Positions 18,811 through 28,906 are shown, numbered from the stretch's first letter. The stretch: 64,000 nt of DNA from Duganella sp. 1224 (GCF_013408245.1 NZ_JACBYS010000007.1:215877-279876); one strand, 5' to 3'. Notes: a model not told the origin generated them from the sequence alone. Translations and numbers: made by a program.

Positions 18811-18862
18811 GCCCTCCCTCTTTCGAGTTACCCCATGGAAATTAAATGAGGTTTAATCAACT

Positions 18863-19510
18863 TTATTTCAGGCCTGCCACGTAATCCGCCACTGCCTTCA
18901 TTTCCTCCTCCGACATGCGCTGGGCGATGGTGTCCATCGCCGTGCCCTTGCGGGCGGCGGTCTTGAACAGGCCCAGTTGGGCGAAGGTGTAATCCTGGTG
19001 CTGGCCGGCCAGGCGCGGATACTGGACCGGAATGCCGGCGCCGGCGGCGCCGTGACAGCTGGCGCAGGCCGGCACGTTCTTCTCGGCGATGCCGCCGCGG
19101 TAGATCTTCTTGCCCAGTTCCACCGTGTCCTTGTTCTTGGCGGCGCCCGGCGTGGCCTTTTGCGTGGCCAGCCAGGCGGCGACGTTGTGCTTCTCCTCGT
19201 CGGTCAGCAGCTTGGCGTAGGTGGTCATCACCGGCTGGTTGCGGTGGGCGGTGGAGAAATCGACCAGCTGCTTGTACAGGTAGGCCTCGTGCTGGCCGCC
19301 CAGCTTGGGATTGACGCTGATGGTGGAGCTGCCCCCGGCGCCGTGGCAGGACACGCAGGCCGGCAGGCCGCGGGCGTTGTCGCCGTCGGCGTACAGGGTG
19401 GCGCCTTTGGCGGGATCGATTTTGGGGGCGGCGTGGGCCGTGGCGGTGATGGCCAGCAAGGCCATGAGCAGGGATTTAACAAGCGGTGAAAACAGATTCA
19501 CACTATTCAT
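18863..19510 (-). CDS. Diheme cytochrome c4
   Basis: The 215-residue protein has a signal peptide (cleavage after about residue 27, AHA) and two cytochrome c heme sites, CVSCH at 52-56 and CASCH at 149-153. The two similar halves, each with a later methionine ligand region, are the hallmark of cytochrome c4, a periplasmic electron carrier to terminal oxidases. It is upstream of the resB/ccsA genes that would mature it and is divergent from engB. Confidence 0.93.
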   Translation of the reverse strand: MNSVNLFSPLVKSLLMALLAITATAHAAPKIDPAKGATLYADGDNARGLPACVSCHGAGGSSTISVNPKLGGQHEAYLYKQLVDFSTAHRNQPVMTTYAKLLTDEEKHNVAAWLATQKATPGAAKNKDTVELGKKIYRGGIAEKNVPACASCHGAAGAGIPVQYPRLAGQHQDYTFAQLGLFKTAARKGTAMDTIAQRMSEEEMKAVADYVAGLK

Positions 19511-19541
19511 TCAAGCACCCTTGGAGGAGTCTAAAAAGTTG

Positions 19542-19581
19542 TGGCACCCGAAGTGCCATCCAAGCACGAGACGGTGCTTGG
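19542..19581. repeat. Two adjacent inverted repeats in the cytochrome c4 / engB divergent gap
   Basis: TGGCAC/GTGCCA (19542-19547 and 19553-19558) is followed at once by CCAAGCAC/GTGCTTGG (19560-19567 and 19574-19581). Neither is followed by a U-run. A palindromic ATTGTACAAT lies at 19591-19600, containing TACAAT, a possible -10 for engB. These may be regulator sites for the divergent pair; function unknown. Confidence 0.45.
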
Positions 19582-19657
19582 CCGCACCAGGTAACTACTC
19601 ATTGTACAATAGCTTAAAAAAATACCTGCTTTAACGTGTTGCTTTTTCCCCAATCCC

Positions 19658-20363
19658 ATGTCCAAACTCTGGCAAGCCCGCTTCTTCACGACCGTCAACC
19701 AATTGCGCGATCTGCCCGACACCCAGGTGCCGGAGATCGCTTTTGCGGGGCGCTCCAATGCCGGTAAATCGACCGCCATCAATATTTTGTGCAACCAGAA
19801 GGGGCTGGCGTTCGCGTCCAAGACCCCTGGCCGCACCCAGCATATCAACTTCTTTTCGATCGGTGGCGCCCACGTGGCGCAGCACCGCAAGGATCCGACC
19901 AAGGTCGACGAAATCCAGGCGCTGCTGGTCGACCTGCCCGGCTACGGTTACGCCGAGGTGTCCGGCTCGGCCAAGCTGCACTGGCAGCGCCTGCTGGGCG
20001 ACTACGTGCAGCGCCGCGACCAGCTGGCCGCGCTGATCCTGATCATGGACTCGCGCCGCCCGTTCACCGACCTGGACGTGCAGATGCTGGAATGGTTCGC
20101 CCCCACCGGCAAGCCCATCCATTGCATCCTGACCAAGGTCGACAAGCTCAACCGCAACGATTCGATCAACGTGCTGCGCCAGGCGCGAGCCAAGCTCGAC
20201 AGCTACGTCGACGAAGACGGCGAGGGCTTCCCCTTCACCGTCCAACTGTTCTCGGCGCAGAACCGCATCGGCATCGACGAGGCCAACGACAAGATCCTGG
20301 AGTTGGCCGGGCTGATCGACGCCGACGCCGAAGAACCCACCTCCGATCCAGAAAGCGATAGCC

Positions 20364-20371
<8 letters not shown>
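19658..20371 (+). CDS. engB: Ribosome biogenesis GTPase EngB (YihA/YsxC)
   Basis: The 237-residue protein is a TRAFAC GTPase with G1 GRSNAGKS at 31-38, the TPGRTQ switch, G3 DLPGYGYAEVS, G4 TKVDK and an extended C-terminus of about 30 residues rich in Asp/Glu. It is involved in maturation of the large ribosomal subunit. It overlaps hemB by 8 bases. Confidence 0.95.
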
Positions 20372-21371
<1,000 letters not shown>

Positions 21372-21380
21372 CGCCCCACC

Positions 21381-21464
21381 CGTCATTCCGGCGCAAGCCG
21401 GCATCCATAGGCAGCGTGCTTGCCCTGCACACGTTCCCTGGGTTCCGGCGTGCGCCGGAACGAC
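21381..21464. repeat. Inverted-repeat intergenic element (about 84 bases)
   Basis: The ends are inverted copies: GTCATTCCGGCGCAAGCCGG at the left and, read on the minus strand, GTCGTTCCGGCGCACGCCGG at the right. The centre is unrelated. This looks like a small REP/MITE-type element in the convergent gap between hemB and the TonB-like gene. A related half-element lies at 37383-37405 after rpsD. Confidence 0.65.
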
Positions 21465-21468
21465 CGCG

Positions 21469-22386
21469 CTAGCGCGACGCCCCGCGCGTGTATTCGGGGA
21501 ACATCTCTTTCAGCAGGAAGGCCGACAGTTCCTTCTCGTCCTCCGGCCGCGCGCTCAGCGTGACCACCTTGCCCAGGCGGCGCGACTCCCACTGGAAGTC
21601 GCCCTGCTTCTCCTTGCGGATGATCTTGATCATTTCCTTGACCACCGCCGTCTCGATATCCTGCTCCGCGCCCTGCTCGACGTGGATCTGCTGCAGCCAG
21701 TTGCGCTTGAAGTTGGTGTTCCAGCCGCGGAACTTGACCTCGGCGCTGTGGAAGCTCTTGTCGACCTGGAACACGCCGCCGGTGTCGTCGCGGTCGGCGC
21801 CGCTGCTCTGACCGGCGCCGTTGGCGCGGGCGATATTGGCCAGCGCCACCCGCTTGGCGCGTTCGGCTTCGGTCTCGGCCGCTGGCGCCGGGGGCGCCGG
21901 CGGATTCTGCGACTCGCGCGCGGCGCGCTTGCGGGCCAGCATTTCCGACATATCCTCCGGTGGCGGAGGCGGCGGCGTCATGGTCGCCTGCACCGGCGGC
22001 ACATAAGTTTCAAGCTTCGGCTTGCTGGCGGCCGGCGTTTCCTTGGTCACCACCTGCTTGCGCGGTGGCGGCGGCCTGGTGGCCGGCTTGGACGGCGCCG
22101 TGGTCGGCTTGGTGATTGGCTTGGGCGTGACTTTTTCAGGCATCGGCTGGATGTAGACCATGTGCCCGCCCTTCGGCGGCGGCGCCTTGGTCGGCTTGGC
22201 CGTCGGCGCGAACAGGTAGTACAGCACGCCGGCCAGGTGCAGCGCGATGGAGATGCCGATACCAATGCGGTTGTTCTTGGACTTGCGGTCCCACGTGGCG
22301 AAACCGTCCTGCGCCGATGGCAGGCGCTGGCCGCAGGTCTCGCAGTATTCCGCGTGCGCGGAGAGGATATGGGAGTCGTGGTGCAA
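21469..22386 (-). CDS. TonB-like single-pass membrane protein with N-terminal CxxC, unknown function
   Basis: The 305-residue product starts at TTG 22384-22386. Residues 1-40 are cytoplasmic and contain a single CETC motif (half a zinc ribbon). A transmembrane helix spans about 41-61 (IGIGISIALHLAGVLYYLF). A proline/lysine-rich periplasmic stretch of about 100 residues follows, like the TonB spacer, then an Ala/Glu-rich region and a C-terminal domain (about 205-305: FRGWNTNFKRNWLQQIHVEQ and HLGK/RLGKVVTLSARPEDEKEL) that does not match the usual TonB C-terminal signature. I do not recognise the C-terminal family. It is a lone gene in its region. Confidence 0.7.
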   Translation of the reverse strand: MHHDSHILSAHAEYCETCGQRLPSAQDGFATWDRKSKNNRIGIGISIALHLAGVLYYLFAPTAKPTKAPPPKGGHMVYIQPMPEKVTPKPITKPTTAPSKPATRPPPPRKQVVTKETPAASKPKLETYVPPVQATMTPPPPPPEDMSEMLARKRAARESQNPPAPPAPAAETEAERAKRVALANIARANGAGQSSGADRDDTGGVFQVDKSFHSAEVKFRGWNTNFKRNWLQQIHVEQGAEQDIETAVVKEMIKIIRKEKQGDFQWESRRLGKVVTLSARPEDEKELSAFLLKEMFPEYTRGASR

Positions 22387-22534
22387 GATACAAACCTTGT
22401 GGAACGCAGAAAGTCGTCAAAATGGGGCCATAGTGCCAGAGTCCCGCTCTTTTGGGAACCGCTCCAAATGCCATGCATGGCACCAGACTGCCTACTTTAC
22501 AAGTTCCAGCCCTTGATGGGTGTTACCGTATGTA

Positions 22535-24454
22535 TCAATTGCTTTGCAAAGTGTCATGTTTTGAGGCGCTCGCCACCGGCTGTTTGCGCTGGTGTGGGTC
22601 TATTTTAGCGGCCAGGGCCATGACGCATTGTTCGGCATCCCACACCTGCCTGGACCTCAGCCGCGGGCGCGGCAGGGCGTGGGTGTAGTAGTGGGCGCCC
22701 TCTGTCAGGTAGCCCAGCGCCCAGACGTTGGCCAGCGGCGCGCCGCGCGCGTCCAGCGGCTGGCCGGCGCGGTTGAGGTCGATGCCGCCGGGGTGGAACA
22801 TGCCGTTGTAGTACGGCCGGATCAGGCCGCGTTTTAACAGATTACGGATAAGTAAGGATGTGTCGGATTCGGGCACAAACGGGTCCAATCTTGCCATGAT
22901 CACCACGTCGATTGGTTGTTGCGCGGTGCCGTGGCTGAATTTGGTGGTGAGCAGGTAGGTGGAGTCGGTTTCGTCGATGTCGATACGGCTGCCGGGGCCG
23001 GCGTGCAGTTCGATGACGCCGGCGTCCAGCAGCGCCAGCAGTTCCGCGTTGCGGCGCAGCGGCGGGCCGAAGGCGGCGCGGTTGATGGCCGGGTGGTAGA
23101 CGTTGAGGAATTTGCGGTGCGAGGCTGGCGTCAGGCCGCCGTGTTCGATGGCGGCCTGCAAGGTGGCGCGGACGTCGCGCAGCACGTCGGTGGCGGCCTT
23201 GGCCGGACTGGCGAGGTTGCCGCGCCGGGCTTCGGCCAGGTCGGCTTGCAGCCAGTCGCGGAAGTAGCGGCGGAAGTCGGCCAGCGTGGCGAACTGGCGG
23301 TCTTGCAGCGGGAACAGCAGCGCAGCCAGCAAGGCGTCGTCATCCGGCGAGCGCGACGACGCGGCAATGTCGAGGGCGGCGGCGTCCGGCGAGTGCGACG
23401 ACGCGACAGCGTCGAGGGCGGCGGCGGCGCGCCAGGCGGCGCCGATTTCGCGCGCGAGCAGCGGCAACAGGTCGCGATCGAAGTCCAGCTGGCTGCTGCC
23501 GCGCGCGATCAGCGCCTGGCGGCGCAGCGCCGCCACCGCGTCCACCGTGAAATGGCGCGCCTGGTGGCGCCCGTCCAGCCCTTTCTGATTGACGCCGCGC
23601 GCGGCGAACGGCAGACAATTGCGCGAGCACAGCGTCAGGCGCGGCTCGCTGCCCGAGCGCACGTAGCGCAAGCCGCCGTCCGCCCCATCAACAAACGCGC
23701 CGCCCCGCCCCACCGTCAGCTCGGCAATCACGTCATGCGCGCTCAGCCCCAATCCCTGAATCGCCACCCGCGCGCCGGCGCCGATGCGCGACAGCTGCCC
23801 GACCGGATACACCTGCCGCATAAACAGCAGCCGGCTGTTGTAGCGCGCATGGTCCTGCGCAAACTTGGCCAGCCACGCATCCAGGTCGCTGGGCAGGTTG
23901 CTGCCGTGGCCGGTGGTGAGAAACACATAATCGCTGGCGACGATGTAGCCGCTCTCCAGCTCGATCACGCAACTGCCATCCGGCCGCAGCGACAAGTCCA
24001 CCGCGCGCTGCCGGTGGTGCGCGACCGTCACGCCGGCCGGCAGCGCCGCCGCCACTTGCTGGTACACCCACGCCAGGTACTCGCCAAGCAGGCCGCGCGG
24101 CAGATAGTCGGTGTCGGCGATGTCGTGCCCGCCGCTGCCGCCAAGCCGGTAGTAGTGGCTGTCTACGCGCCGGTAGCCCGCCTGCCGCGCCCACTCGGTC
24201 AGCGACGGCGTCGCGCACACCGGCGCATGCCGCACCGCGCCCGGCGCCGGAAACATGGTGACCTGGCTGGCCAGCGTGTTGATCAGCAAATGCTGCGGCT
24301 GGCGCATCGCGTGCACGCCCGGCCCGCATTCGCCGGGTTCGATCAGGATGAGATCAAGCAGCAGCTGGCGGTGCAGCGCCAGCGCGGCGAGGCGCTCGAA
24401 CACGCTGAGCCCGCGCGGGCCCATGCCGATGATGGTGATGCTGGTGCGTTTCAT
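22535..24454 (-). CDS. FAD/NAD(P)-binding protein, HI0933/NAD_binding_9-like
   Basis: The 639-residue protein begins with a dinucleotide-binding Rossmann motif (ITIIGMGPRGLSVFERL, glycines at about 10-15), followed by GECGPGVHAMRQPQHLLINT and a second nucleotide-binding region with VFLTTGHGSNLPSDL and GLGLSAHDVIAEL. This is the pattern of the FAD-NAD(P)-binding (NAD_binding_9) family often found beside natural-product or efflux genes; substrate unknown. It contains an in-frame 42-base tandem duplication (residues near 344-371). The start is covered by a hairpin (see 24463-24496). It lies 69 bases downstream of the RND pump gene on the same strand. Confidence 0.8.
   Translation of the reverse strand: MKRTSITIIGMGPRGLSVFERLAALALHRQLLLDLILIEPGECGPGVHAMRQPQHLLINTLASQVTMFPAPGAVRHAPVCATPSLTEWARQAGYRRVDSHYYRLGGSGGHDIADTDYLPRGLLGEYLAWVYQQVAAALPAGVTVAHHRQRAVDLSLRPDGSCVIELESGYIVASDYVFLTTGHGSNLPSDLDAWLAKFAQDHARYNSRLLFMRQVYPVGQLSRIGAGARVAIQGLGLSAHDVIAELTVGRGGAFVDGADGGLRYVRSGSEPRLTLCSRNCLPFAARGVNQKGLDGRHQARHFTVDAVAALRRQALIARGSSQLDFDRDLLPLLAREIGAAWRAAAALDAVASSHSPDAAALDIAASSRSPDDDALLAALLFPLQDRQFATLADFRRYFRDWLQADLAEARRGNLASPAKAATDVLRDVRATLQAAIEHGGLTPASHRKFLNVYHPAINRAAFGPPLRRNAELLALLDAGVIELHAGPGSRIDIDETDSTYLLTTKFSHGTAQQPIDVVIMARLDPFVPESDTSLLIRNLLKRGLIRPYYNGMFHPGGIDLNRAGQPLDARGAPLANVWALGYLTEGAHYYTHALPRPRLRSRQVWDAEQCVMALAAKIDPHQRKQPVASASKHDTLQSN
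23343..23426. repeat. Two-copy 42-base tandem repeat inside the FAD-binding gene
   Basis: Units at 23343-23384 and 23385-23426 differ at a few positions and encode near-identical 14-residue units (ALDAVASSHSPDAA then ALDIAASSRSPDDD). The repeat keeps the frame and lies in a probable loop of the protein, so it may be variable in copy number between strains. Confidence 0.8.
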
Positions 24455-24462
24455 CCGATCGC

Positions 24463-24496
24463 CTCTTTATCCGGGCCAAAAGCCCATGATAAAGAG
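24463..24496 (-). promoter_or_regulatory. Hairpin that covers the ribosome binding site of the FAD-binding gene
   Basis: CTCTTTATC (24463-24471) pairs with GATAAAGAG (24488-24496), and inside it GGGC (24473-24476) pairs with GCCC (24482-24485). On the minus strand the downstream arm ends in the AAAGAGG that would serve as Shine-Dalgarno for the ATG at 24452-24454. The stem would hide the ribosome binding site, or act as an attenuator after the RND gene. Confidence 0.55.
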
Positions 24497-24523
24497 ACGG
24501 TCTTCAGATCAACTTGTCACCGC

Positions 24524-27500
24524 TCAATGCTTGTGCACGGCCTTCAGCGGCACCGCCTGCACCGCCTCGTGCCCGCCCGGCGCGATGGCGGCGTCGGCGG
24601 CGATTTCCTCGTCGCTCAGCGGACCGGTGCCGCTGTACTTGTCGAGGAACAGGTAGATCACCGGCGTGATGTACAGCGTAATCACCTGCGAGAAGATCAG
24701 GCCGCCCACCACGGCCAGACCCAGCGGCTGGCGCAGCTCGGCGCCGGCGCCCAGGCCAAGCGCGATCGGCAGCGCGCCCATCAGCGCGGCCATGGTGGTC
24801 ATCATGATCGGGCGGAAGCGCAGGATACAGGCCTGGCGGATCGCCACGGCCGGCGTCAGCCCCTCGTTGCGCTGCGCGTGCAGCGCGAAGTCGATCATCA
24901 TGATGGCGTTCTTCTTGACGATACCGATCAGCATCAGGATGCCGATGATGGCGATCATGGTCAGGTCCAGGTTGAACAGGCGCAGCGTGATCAGCGCCCC
25001 CACCGCCGCCGACGGCAGACCGGCCAGAATCGTCAGCGGGTGGATGTAGCTCTCGTACAGCACGCCCAGCAGCACGTAGATCACGCCCAGCGCGGCGATG
25101 ATCAGGATCAGCTGGCTGCCCTGCGAGCTCTGGAACACCGCCGCGTCGCCGCCGTAGTTGGTGATGATCGACGGCGGCAGGTGCATGTCGGCCGCCCACT
25201 GGTCGATCTTGGCGGTGGCCACGCCCAGCGGCACGTCCGGCGCCAGGTTGAACGACAGCGTGATGGCCTGCAGCTGGCCCTGGTGGTTGACGGCGGTCGG
25301 GCCGATGGTGCGCTCGACCGTGGCAAAGCTGGACAACTGCACCAGCTGGCCGGTCTTGTTGCGCACCGAGATTTTGGTCAGCGCGCTGTCGAACTGGCGG
25401 TCGGCATCGGCTGCTTCCAGGATCACGTAATAGCTGGCCGCCGGCGAGTAAATGGTCGACACCTGGCGCTCGCCAAAAGCCAGGTACAGCGCGGTGCGGA
25501 TGTCGCCGATGGCCACGCCGAGATTGTTGGCCTTGTCGCGGTCGATCTTCAGCGACGCCTGCAAGCCCTTGTTCTGCGAATCGCTGGTGACGTCGCGGAA
25601 GTCCGGATCGGCGCGCATGCGCTCCATGTATTTGTCGGCCCACTCGTTCAGCGCGCCCGGGCTGACCGACTGCAGCGTGTACTGGTAGCGCGACTTGGAC
25701 TGGCGCCCGCCCAGCTGCAGGTTCTGCACCGGGCTCAGGTAGACGGCGATGCCCGGCACCTGCCGCGTGGCCTTGCGCAGGCTGTCCAGCACTTCCGGCA
25801 TGCGCTTGCGTTCGCTGCGCGGCTTGAGCACCAGGAACATGCGGCCGGTATTGCCGCCGCCGACAAACGAGGTCACGTCCTGCACGTTGGGATCGGCCTT
25901 GATGACGGCCGCCACCTTCTCCTGCAAATCCATCAGCGCGGCCGACGAGATATCTTCCGAGGCCTCGGTGTTGACGCGGATCTGGCCCAGGTCTTCCTCG
26001 GGGAAGAAACCTTTCGGCGTGGTGACGTACAGCACCGCCGTCAGGGCGAAGGTGCCCAGCGCGGCCAGCAGCACGATGGTGCGGTGGTGCAGCGCCACGT
26101 CCAGCGTGCGGGCGTAGAAGTCGCGCAGCGCGCCAAAGCCAGCCTCGAACCAGCGGCCGATGAAGTTGCCCTTGTCGTGCTCGGGATCGATGGCGTCGGC
26201 CGGCAGCAGGCGGCTGGCCAGCATCGGCACCAGCATCAGCGACACCGCCGCCGACACCAGCACCGACAGCGCCACCACCACGGCGAATTCGTGGAACATC
26301 AGGCCGATCACGCCCGGCATGAAGAAGATCGGAATGAACACCGCCACCAGCGACACCGAAATCGAGATGATGGTGAAGCCCATTTCCCTGGCGCCGATCA
26401 GCGACGCCTCCAGCGGCCGCTTGCCCATCTCGATGTGGCGCACGATGTTTTCCAGCACCACGATGGCGTCGTCGACCACCAGGCCGACCGCCAGCGTGAT
26501 GCCGAGCAGCGAAACGTTGTCCAGCGAGTAGCCAAACGCGTACAGCAGCGCCAGCGCGCCCAGCAGCGAGATCGGCATGGTGATGGCCGGAATGAAGGTG
26601 GCGGCGGCGCGGCGCAGGAACAGGAAGATCACCATCACCACCAGGCCCACCGTCAGCAGCAGCGTCAGGTTGACGTCGTGGATGGCCTCGCGGATCGACA
26701 CCGAGCGGTCGTTGACCAGGTTGATGTTGATCGACGCCGGCAGCTGCGCCTTGAACTGCGGCAGCAGGCGGCGCACGCCATCCACCACCTGCACGGTGTT
26801 GGCGTCCGGCTGGCGCTGCACCAGCAGCACGATGGAGCGCTCGCCGTTGTAGCTGCCGGCCGCCTTGGTCGACTGGAAGCTGTCCTGCACGTCGGCCACG
26901 TCCTTCAGGCGCACCGGCTGGCCATTGCGCTGGGCGATGATCAGTTCGGCATAGTCGGCCGCCTTCATCAGCTGGGCGTTGCCGGTGATGGTCAGCGTCT
27001 GGCTCGGGCCGTCCAGGATGCCGAGCGGCGTGTTGGCGTTGGCCGACTTGATCGCCTGCTGCAGTTCGTCCAGCGTCAGGTTGCGCGCGTTCATCAGGTC
27101 GGACTTGGCGCGGACGCGCACCGCGAAACGTTTCTGGCCGTTGACCGACACCTGCGCCACGCCCGGCAGCGTGGACAGCGACGGCGCGATCAGGTTCTCG
27201 GCATAGTCGTTCAGCTCGGACAAGGTCAGCGACGGCGAGTTCATGGTCATGAACAGCACCGGCGCGTCGGCCGGGTTGACCTTGCGGTAGGACGGCAGGT
27301 CGGTCATCTCGATCGGCAACTGGCGTTGCGCGCGCAGCAGCGCCGCCTGCACATCCACCGCCGCCTCGTTGACGTTGATGCTCGGGTCAAACTCCAGCGT
27401 CAGCGAGGAATTGCCCAGCGTGTTGGTCGAGGTGATGAGGCTGAGGCCGGCGATGGTGGAGAACTGCTTCTCCAGCGGCAGCGCCACCGATGAGGCCATG

Positions 27501-27673
27501 GTGTCCGGCGACGCGCCCGGCAGGTCGGCCGAGACGTTGATCACCGGCGTGTTGTAGCTCGGCAGCGCCGCCACCGGGATGTAGAAGTACGCCAGCACGC
27601 CGGCCAGGATCAGCGTGGCCGACAGCAGCACCACCATCACCGGGCGGCGGATGCACAACTCGGAAAGGTTCAT
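24524..27673 (-). CDS. RND multidrug efflux permease, HAE1 family (MdtB/MdtC/AcrB-like)
   Basis: The 1049-residue protein has the RND layout: N-terminal helix, periplasmic porter loop, six helices, a second large loop and five further helices. Motif GLVVDDAIVVLENIVRHIE in the fourth helix carries the two aspartates of proton relay, and FIPIFFMPG follows. The sequence MNLSELCIRRPVMVVLL with YIPVAALP is close to the MdtB/MdtC/MuxB subgroup. It exports hydrophobic compounds by proton exchange, with the adaptor encoded three bases upstream. No outer-membrane channel gene is adjacent, so a shared TolC-like protein is probably used. Only one RND gene is present, whereas MdtBC-type pumps use two. 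Confidence 0.95.
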   Translation of the reverse strand: MNLSELCIRRPVMVVLLSATLILAGVLAYFYIPVAALPSYNTPVINVSADLPGASPDTMASSVALPLEKQFSTIAGLSLITSTNTLGNSSLTLEFDPSINVNEAAVDVQAALLRAQRQLPIEMTDLPSYRKVNPADAPVLFMTMNSPSLTLSELNDYAENLIAPSLSTLPGVAQVSVNGQKRFAVRVRAKSDLMNARNLTLDELQQAIKSANANTPLGILDGPSQTLTITGNAQLMKAADYAELIIAQRNGQPVRLKDVADVQDSFQSTKAAGSYNGERSIVLLVQRQPDANTVQVVDGVRRLLPQFKAQLPASININLVNDRSVSIREAIHDVNLTLLLTVGLVVMVIFLFLRRAAATFIPAITMPISLLGALALLYAFGYSLDNVSLLGITLAVGLVVDDAIVVLENIVRHIEMGKRPLEASLIGAREMGFTIISISVSLVAVFIPIFFMPGVIGLMFHEFAVVVALSVLVSAAVSLMLVPMLASRLLPADAIDPEHDKGNFIGRWFEAGFGALRDFYARTLDVALHHRTIVLLAALGTFALTAVLYVTTPKGFFPEEDLGQIRVNTEASEDISSAALMDLQEKVAAVIKADPNVQDVTSFVGGGNTGRMFLVLKPRSERKRMPEVLDSLRKATRQVPGIAVYLSPVQNLQLGGRQSKSRYQYTLQSVSPGALNEWADKYMERMRADPDFRDVTSDSQNKGLQASLKIDRDKANNLGVAIGDIRTALYLAFGERQVSTIYSPAASYYVILEAADADRQFDSALTKISVRNKTGQLVQLSSFATVERTIGPTAVNHQGQLQAITLSFNLAPDVPLGVATAKIDQWAADMHLPPSIITNYGGDAAVFQSSQGSQLILIIAALGVIYVLLGVLYESYIHPLTILAGLPSAAVGALITLRLFNLDLTMIAIIGILMLIGIVKKNAIMMIDFALHAQRNEGLTPAVAIRQACILRFRPIMMTTMAALMGALPIALGLGAGAELRQPLGLAVVGGLIFSQVITLYITPVIYLFLDKYSGTGPLSDEEIAADAAIAPGGHEAVQAVPLKAVHKH

Positions 27674-27676
27674 CGC

Positions 27677-28846
27677 CTAGCCTTTCTGCTTGCTACCATC
27701 AACCTTGTTGGCATCGACCGGCTTGTCGGCCTGGGCGATGCGTACCTTGCCGCCCGGCCGCAGGTTTTGCTTGCCGTCGACAATCACTTGTTCGTCGCCG
27801 TTCAGGCCGGACACGGCGGCGCGGTCGCCAAAGGCGTACAGGCGCTTGATGTTGACCACTTTGGCGGACTGGTCCTTGTCCACGGCGTAGACGAAGGTGC
27901 CGCGGGTGTTGCTAATGATAGCGTTTTGCGGAATCACCGTCGCATCCTTGAGCACCTGCGACACCAGCTTGGTGTTGACGTACTGGCCCGGCCACAGCGC
28001 GGTGTCCTTGTTGTCGAACTGGGCCTTGACGCGGATCACGCCGGCCACCGGGTCGACCGTGTTGTCGATGAAGCTGAGCTTGCCGTTGACGGCCAGCGAC
28101 GAATTGTCCAGCGTCACCTGGACCGGCACCGGCCCCTGGCGCTGCGCCGCCATCAGCCCGGCCAGCGCGCTTTCCGGCAGCGTGAAGGCGACCGTGATCG
28201 GGTCCAGCTGGGTGACCGAGGTCAGCAGCGTGGTCATCTGCACCAGGCTGCCCGGGTAGACGTTGATGGCGCCGACGCGGCCGGTCATCGGCGCGCGGAT
28301 CGCGGTGTAGCTGGCGTCCACGTTGGCCGAGCGCACGGCGGCGATGTCGGCCTGCAGCACGGCGCGCGCCGAGTCGACCTGGCTCTTCAGCGTATCGACC
28401 GCGCCCTGGGCGATGAACCTCTGCGCCAGCAGGTCCTGCGCGCGCTTGTACTGGCGCTCGTAGTCGGCCAGCGCGGCGCGGTCGCGTTCGACCTGGGCTT
28501 GCGCCTTGTCGAGGTTGGCGCGCTCGGTGCGGTCGTCGAGCGTAAACATCAGCTCGCCCGACTGGACGAACTGCCCTTCCTTGATGTGCACCTTGGCGAT
28601 GGTGCTGGTGGTTTGCGGATGCAGGTCGACGGTGCTGATCGGCGTCACCGTGCCGTTGGCCTGCAACACCACCGGCACGTCCTGGCGCTGCGGCGCGATG
28701 ATGCTGACGGTGGTCGGGCCCTGCGGGCCGTTGCCGTTGAGTTTGCTGCCGGAGGCGGGCGCGCCGTCGTGATGGGTCAGATACCAGATGCCGCCACCGG
28801 CGACCACGATGGCGCCCACCAACGATGCTAAGGAAGATTTTTTCAT
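27677..28846 (-). CDS. RND efflux periplasmic adaptor (membrane fusion protein)
   Basis: The 389-residue protein has a single N-terminal membrane anchor (about 7-25), a split lipoyl domain (VDLHPQTTSTIAKVHIKEGQFVQSGE), an alpha-helical hairpin (about 110-180), a beta-barrel and a membrane-proximal domain, as in MdtA/AcrA. It bridges the permease to an outer-membrane channel. The stop is three bases before the RND start, so they are co-translated. No lipobox cysteine is seen. Confidence 0.95.
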   Translation of the reverse strand: MKKSSLASLVGAIVVAGGGIWYLTHHDGAPASGSKLNGNGPQGPTTVSIIAPQRQDVPVVLQANGTVTPISTVDLHPQTTSTIAKVHIKEGQFVQSGELMFTLDDRTERANLDKAQAQVERDRAALADYERQYKRAQDLLAQRFIAQGAVDTLKSQVDSARAVLQADIAAVRSANVDASYTAIRAPMTGRVGAINVYPGSLVQMTTLLTSVTQLDPITVAFTLPESALAGLMAAQRQGPVPVQVTLDNSSLAVNGKLSFIDNTVDPVAGVIRVKAQFDNKDTALWPGQYVNTKLVSQVLKDATVIPQNAIISNTRGTFVYAVDKDQSAKVVNIKRLYAFGDRAAVSGLNGDEQVIVDGKQNLRPGGKVRIAQADKPVDANKVDGSKQKG

Positions 28847-28865
28847 TTTAATAATAATTTTCAGT

Positions 28866-28906
28866 CGAAAATATTGCCGCCGAGCATAAGGGCGAAATAT
28901 TGTCGC
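28866..28906. promoter_or_regulatory. Direct repeats upstream of the adaptor-RND operon
   Basis: CGAAAATATTGCCGC (28866-28880) is repeated as CGAAATATTGTCGC (28893-28906), 27 bases apart start to start. They lie 20-60 bases upstream of the adaptor start, in the gap behind the two-component operon. A direct repeat here fits a response-regulator binding site, perhaps for the adjacent OmpR-type regulator. Function inferred only. Confidence 0.4.

Noticed and set aside
22916..27493. A 1525-codon open frame on the plus strand opposite the RND and FAD-binding genes
   Set aside because: Its translation is low-complexity (Ala/Arg/His/Val/Gln) without any domain, and the minus strand carries clearly conserved proteins. 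Long antisense frames are expected in GC-rich DNA. The same applies to 15492-18845, 50069-53035, 53479-56178 and 57269-60394.
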